Origin: Mesotoga prima MesG1.Ag.4.2
Lineage (GTDB): Bacteria; Thermotogota; Thermotogae; Petrotogales; Kosmotogaceae
Direction of reading: 5' to 3'
DNA: 64,000 bases
Assembly (NCBI RefSeq): GCF_000147715.2
Contig: NC_017934.1
Coordinates: 1,674,001-1,738,000 of the forward strand
In this document: one piece after another, positions 61,152-64,000 of the stretch
How the letters are laid out: every line of letters begins with the position of its first letter
How positions within the stretch are numbered: position 1 is the stretch's first letter
Program-made: the position numbers and the translations under genes
Notes under the pieces: model-generated
Databases searched by the model: none
The model's input: only the letters and a program-made list of their open reading frames with translations
Told to the model about the DNA's origin: nothing

Positions 61152-61304
61152 TTATTTTTTCTTATTTTGATCCATAGTCCATGCGAATAGGGCGCACAGG
61201 AGACCGATTATCAGACCTGACCAAGTTCCGGAAATCAGGCCAAGAATCCCGAGAACACCAGCCAGCGCTATGATTCCTATGAAGAGCTTATAGGGTAAGG
61301 ACAT
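61152..61304 (-). CDS. 50-residue membrane protein
   Basis: Starts at the ATG at 61304, with GGAGGTGAAG seven bases upstream. The longer frame to 61364 has no ribosome site. Two hydrophobic segments (LFIGIIALAGVLGILGLISG and GLIIGLLCALFAWTM) with a short Thr-Trp-Ser loop, ending in a basic tail QNKKK. No known family. The gap to the next leftward gene is about 220 bases, so it is probably its own unit. Too short to assign a function. Confidence 0.65.
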   Translation of the reverse strand: MSLPYKLFIGIIALAGVLGILGLISGTWSGLIIGLLCALFAWTMDQNKKK

Positions 61305-61753
61305 TTCTTCACCTCCATTTTGAACGATATTCTTAGGATAAACGAACCTTTTAACGGTAGCCACATTCCAAGTTTCATACTCACACTTTTTGTGTAGATT
61401 TGTTTTTTGGCAATCGAGTTTCCTTCTTCCGACGCTTCTATCTCCATAATCTGGGAGGCATTGTTTAACTGACGTGACTGCAAGTCATGTGGGTACACAA
61501 GGAATTAACTGGGATAGTCTGAGATCATTCTACTTTGCTCTTTGCATTTGCTGACGCGCTTTTGCTTAGGAGTAATGAGCTGAGAAGACTTCTTTTTTCC
61601 ATGAATTGAAAGAGTTTATTGCTTCGAATCTCGAGTCTGAAAAAAAGAAATCAAGAATCACGCTTGAACACTAAAGTGTCTATTAAGCTCTTTAATAAAG
61701 GCTTTTAGCCATTTCTCGATGCAAGTGAAGACTTTCTAACGCGAAAAAATCAA

Positions 61754-61797
61754 CGCGCAAGTCGTGCGCAACCTATGTGCAATCCATGCGCACTTTC
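61754..61797. repeat. 11-bp iterons, block 1
   Basis: CGCGCA, TGCGCA, TGTGCA and TGCGCA start at 61754, 61765, 61776 and 61787, an exact period of 11 bases. Each is followed by a variable AGTCG, ACCTA, ATCCA or CTTTC. Confidence 0.85.
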
Positions 61798-61877
61798 AAC
61801 CCACTATGCTGATTGCACATAATTCCCTTCCGAAAAGGGATAGCATTAATTACAAATGCAGTACTGCGACGATTCTA

Positions 61878-61921
61878 TGCGCAAGTCATGCGCAGACTAT
61901 GCGCAACTTTCGCGCTAAGCA
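61878..61921. repeat. 11-bp iterons, block 2
   Basis: TGCGCA at 61878, 61889 and 61900 and CGCGCT at 61911, again a period of exactly 11 bases. Intervening bases are AGTCA, GACTA and ACTTT, partly the same as in block 1. Confidence 0.85.
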
Positions 61922-61931
61922 CGCACCCGCA

Positions 61932-61978
61932 CATTATATATAAACAAAACAAAACAAGACAAAACAAAACATAAAACA
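61932..61978. repeat. A-rich tract of AAAAC units
   Basis: TTATATATAAAC followed by repeated AAAAC/AAGAC units, ending before ACATTC. Low melting. It may be an unwinding or bent region next to the iterons. Confidence 0.6.
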
Positions 61979-62093
61979 TTCTTTCTCCTAAAGGAGAAAC
62001 GAAAGTTTTGCTTTCGGAAGAACCAGCTGAAGAAGCTAAAAGTTGAGAGATCAAAGCTATTGTTGCTGACAGGATTAAGAACCGTTCTTTGTG

Positions 62094-62624
62094 AAGATCA
62101 ATCGAGAAAGATCATTTAGAGACGTTCGCTGCGCTCACGAAAAGGCGAGAAACTTACACGTGCTAAAAAACAACATTCCGACCAGAGGATTGTCAGACAA
62201 TGAGAATAAGAAAAAAACTGTCATCCCATGATGGGTCTGCACGGAATCTCGCATCAAATAACCGCTGTAGGCTTAAAGTCAAGGATCCGCTGATCGCTGA
62301 ACGTCTTTGAGAAAAGTCTTCCGTTGACCGTCCCGGATCATGGACCCGTCCTTCGAAAGAACAGTTACGAGTTAAATGTTCCAAGTCGCAAGCTGAAGTC
62401 CCGAGGAAAAAGCGTCAAATATCGTCATTCCGACAAAGCTCCTGGTCGGAATCTTGATGCTATTGCTTCACGGCGCTCCTCGACGAACGGAGCCGCCAGA
62501 GGTAAACCTGTTTCTCTTGCTCTTACGAACCCGCTGCCTGCTAACCAACCACAGTTTCCCAAAAGCCCAAATCCTGAACAGGGGCATTTCAGATGACGAA
62601 TTGGGTAGGTTCTCACAGCCAAAC
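62094..62624 (+). repeat. Right ~530-bp direct repeat bounding the CRISPR island
   Basis: AAGATCAATCGAGAAAGATC to CACAGCCAAAC, matching 39975-40507 in the same orientation, with more than ten substitutions and a few short indels. It is followed by a shortened hairpin-array end and a CRISPR repeat. Confidence 0.85.
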
Positions 62625-62648
62625 GTCAATACTCAATAAGGGTTCTTC

Positions 62649-62671
62649 CTCCTGCCGAAGGCAGCAATTCA
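62649..62671 (+). repeat. Hairpin-array element, copy D (internally deleted)
   Basis: Only CTCCTGCCGAAGGCAGCAATT remains, the first and last hairpin joined through a shared CCTG, as if the part between two CCTG/CCGGG-like repeats had been removed. A CRISPR repeat follows. Confidence 0.6.
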
Positions 62672-62752
62672 TACCACCATGGTTCTCACGCAACAAGCTG
62701 TAAGTCCTGATCATTAGACAGGCAGCCTAAAGTTTCCATACCACTACGGTTC
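62672..62752 (-). CRISPR. CRISPR mini-array 2 (two partial repeats, one spacer)
   Basis: The left repeat (ending 62694) lacks its start and has a variant GGTTCTCACGCAAC; the right repeat (from 62732) has variant CACTACGG and loses its end to element copy E. There is one spacer of 37 bases. Confidence 0.85.
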
Positions 62753-63022
62753 ATACAAGAGCAGTCCTCCGTTGACCGTCCAAGAGCATGGACCCGTCCT
62801 CCGTTAAGATCAAAGACCAGATCCTGACTAGAAGCACGTCAGGATGACAAGATGAGTTGGTTTTCACAACCTAATGTCCTGCTCCTAGAAGGGTTCTCCC
62901 TCCTGGCGAAGCCAGCCATGCGTCCCCGGATGCTTCTCGGGGCATTGCGTCCGCCGATGTTCTTCGGCGCATCACTTCCCGGGATGATCTTCCCGGCACA
63001 GCGTCCTACTAATGCAGCAATT
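62753..63022 (+). repeat. Hairpin-array element, copy E
   Basis: 270 bases from ATACAAGAG to GCAGCAATT, flanked on the left by CATACCACTACGGTTC (in a CRISPR repeat) and on the right by CATACCACTATGGTTC (63023-63038). The third hairpin is altered to CCCCG/CGGGG, with pairing kept, and the last one is broken (CTACTAATGCAG). Confidence 0.88.
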
Positions 63023-63038
63023 CATACCACTATGGTTC

Positions 63039-63309
63039 ATACAAGAGCCGTCCTCCGTTGACCGTCCAAGAGCATGGACCCGTCCACCGAAAGGATCAAA
63101 GATCAGATCCTGAACAGGAGCTTTTCAGGATGACGAATTGAGTTGGTTCTTACAATCTAACGTCTTGGCTCTTGAGAGGTTCTCCCTCCTGGCGAAGCCA
63201 GCCATGCGTCCCCGGATGCTTCTCCGGGCATTGCGTCCGCCGATGATCCTCGGCGCATCACTTCCCGGGATGATCTTCCCGGCACAGCGTCCTGCCGAAG
63301 GCAGCAATT
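63039..63309 (+). repeat. Hairpin-array element, copy F
   Basis: A tandem unit that follows E after one 16-base junction. All six hairpins are present, including CTGCC/GGCAG at the end. The right flank is an intact CRISPR repeat end (TTACGCAAC to 63334). Confidence 0.88.
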
Positions 63310-63460
63310 CATACCACTATGGTTCTTACGCAACGGTGATGAAATGAAGATCTCCACACGGAAGATGACCTAGTTTCCATACCACTATGGTTCTTACGCA
63401 ACGGGAACAGGTGGCAAAGATGACTCCGGAGCAGATCAAGTTTCCATACCACTATGGTTC
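63310..63460 (-). CRISPR. CRISPR mini-array 3 (three repeats, two spacers)
   Basis: Only the middle repeat (63373-63402) is complete. The left one starts at CATACCACTATGG after element F and the right one (from 63440) ends at CATACCACTATGGTTC before element G. Spacers are 38 and 37 bases. Confidence 0.92.
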
Positions 63461-63729
63461 ATACAAGAGCAGTCCTCCGTTGACCGTCCCAGAGCATGGA
63501 CCCGTCCTCCGAAAGGATCAAAGACCAGATCCTGAACAGGAGCATTTCAGGATGACAAAATAGTTGGTTCTCACAGCCTAACATAATGCCCCTTGAAGGA
63601 TCTTTCCTCCTGGCGAAGCCAGCCATGCGTCCCCGGATGCTTTTCCGGGCATTGCGTCCGCCGATGATCCTCGGCGCATCACTTCCCGGGATGATCTTCC
63701 CGGCACAGCGTCCTACTAATGCAGCAATT
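63461..63729 (+). repeat. Hairpin-array element, copy G
   Basis: 269 bases, with 16-base CATACCACTATGGTTC at both sides (63445-63460 and 63730-63745). Hairpins TCCTGA/TCAGGA, CTGGC/GCCAG, CCCGGA/TCCGGG, CGCCGA/TCGGCG and CCGGGA/TCCCGG are perfect; the last is broken as in copy E. Confidence 0.88.
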
Positions 63730-63745
63730 CATACCACTATGGTTC

Positions 63746-64000
63746 ATACAAGAGCCGTCCTCCGTTGACCGTCCAAGAGCATGGACCCGTCCACCGAAAG
63801 GATCAAAGATCAGATCCTGAACAGGAGCTTTTCAGGATGACGAATTGAGTTGGTTCTTACAATCTAACGTCTTGGCTCTTGAGAGGTTCTCCCTCCTGGC
63901 GAAGCCAGCCATGCGTCCCCGGATGCTTCTCCGGGCATTGCGTCCGCCGATGATCCTCGGCGCATCACTTCCCGGGATGATCTTCCCGGCACAGCGTCCT
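63746..64000 (+). repeat. Hairpin-array element, copy H (cut by window end)
   Basis: Follows copy G after one 16-base junction, nearly identical to copy F in its hairpins and in the ATTGAGTTGGTTCTTACAATC linker. The window ends within its last hairpin region. Confidence 0.85.

Larger units (their letters stand above)
61365..62093. other. Gene-free region with 11-base spaced motifs and an A-rich tract
   Basis: About 730 bases. No credible gene. It contains two sets of four TGCGCA-type motifs at an exact 11-base spacing (listed separately), TGCACA variants between them (about 61780 and 61816), and, just beyond, TTATATATAAACAAAAC and a run of AAAAC repeats (about 61935-61975). Confidence 0.7.

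Noticed and set aside
61754-61921. The 11-base-spaced motifs as a small CRISPR array
   Set aside because: The repeated unit is only six bases with five variable ones; there are no spacer-sized gaps. The spacing fits protein binding on one face of the helix.

Overview
The window looks like chromosome from a member of the Thermotogota, most probably a mesophilic Mesotoga/Kosmotoga-like lineage. This is inferred from gene content (AddAB-like pair, many sugar ABC/LacI genes, a Cmr-type CRISPR locus whose repeat ends in ATGGAAAC, strong GGAGGTG ribosome sites with GTG/TTG starts) and not from a marker gene. Most genes lie on the minus strand.

Left third (1-16 kb), mostly housekeeping: a partial DmpA-type peptidase, a PAS-PAS-HD-GYP signalling protein, a Sua5-type tRNA modification enzyme, small membrane proteins, a GNAT enzyme, a tRNA-Ser/tRNA-Arg operon with a clear promoter, an AddB-AddA helicase-nuclease pair, an MFS exporter, and a TRAP-type permease followed by a 47-residue membrane protein joined by a TTGA stop/start overlap.

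Middle (16-39 kb), strongly remodelled by mobile DNA: an IS1634-family element is itself interrupted by an IS256-family element with a 9-bp target duplication, and it abuts a decapitated M14 peptidase gene. Beyond it is a six-gene sugar operon (binding protein, two permeases, LacI regulator, DUF4185/GH183-like protein, DUF2961/GH172-like protein) with a promoter and palindromic LacI operators. Its domain pairing suggests D-arabinan or another furanoside. Then come an IS remnant, a decayed PIN toxin with an AbrB antitoxin, two nearly identical group II introns, a DUF1254 protein and a large lipoprotein, separated by gene-free DNA made of dispersed repeats.

Right part (39-64 kb), a type III-B CRISPR island: a 46-repeat array is transcribed leftward from a promoter beside its right end. 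The leftward cas genes are an unknown protein, cas2, a CARF protein, cmr1-6, a terminator, then a second operon with a RecQ-like helicase, a 1,076-residue CYTH-CARF-HD-CARF protein and a CARF-RelE-like protein. cas1 and cas6 are absent from the window. The Cmr complex with Cas10 (GGDD) would make cyclic oligoadenylate on target recognition, and the CARF proteins would sense it; the HD and CYTH domains may destroy or process nucleotides.

The island is bounded by ~530-bp direct repeats and by copies of a ~270-bp element built of small hairpins at a 27-bp period. Several copies sit inside CRISPR repeats, between two copies of a 16-bp piece of the repeat. I consider this element and the CYTH-CARF-HD-CARF protein the most novel items here. 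Next to the island is a gene-free region with two sets of four 11-bp-spaced TGCGCA-type motifs beside an A-rich tract.
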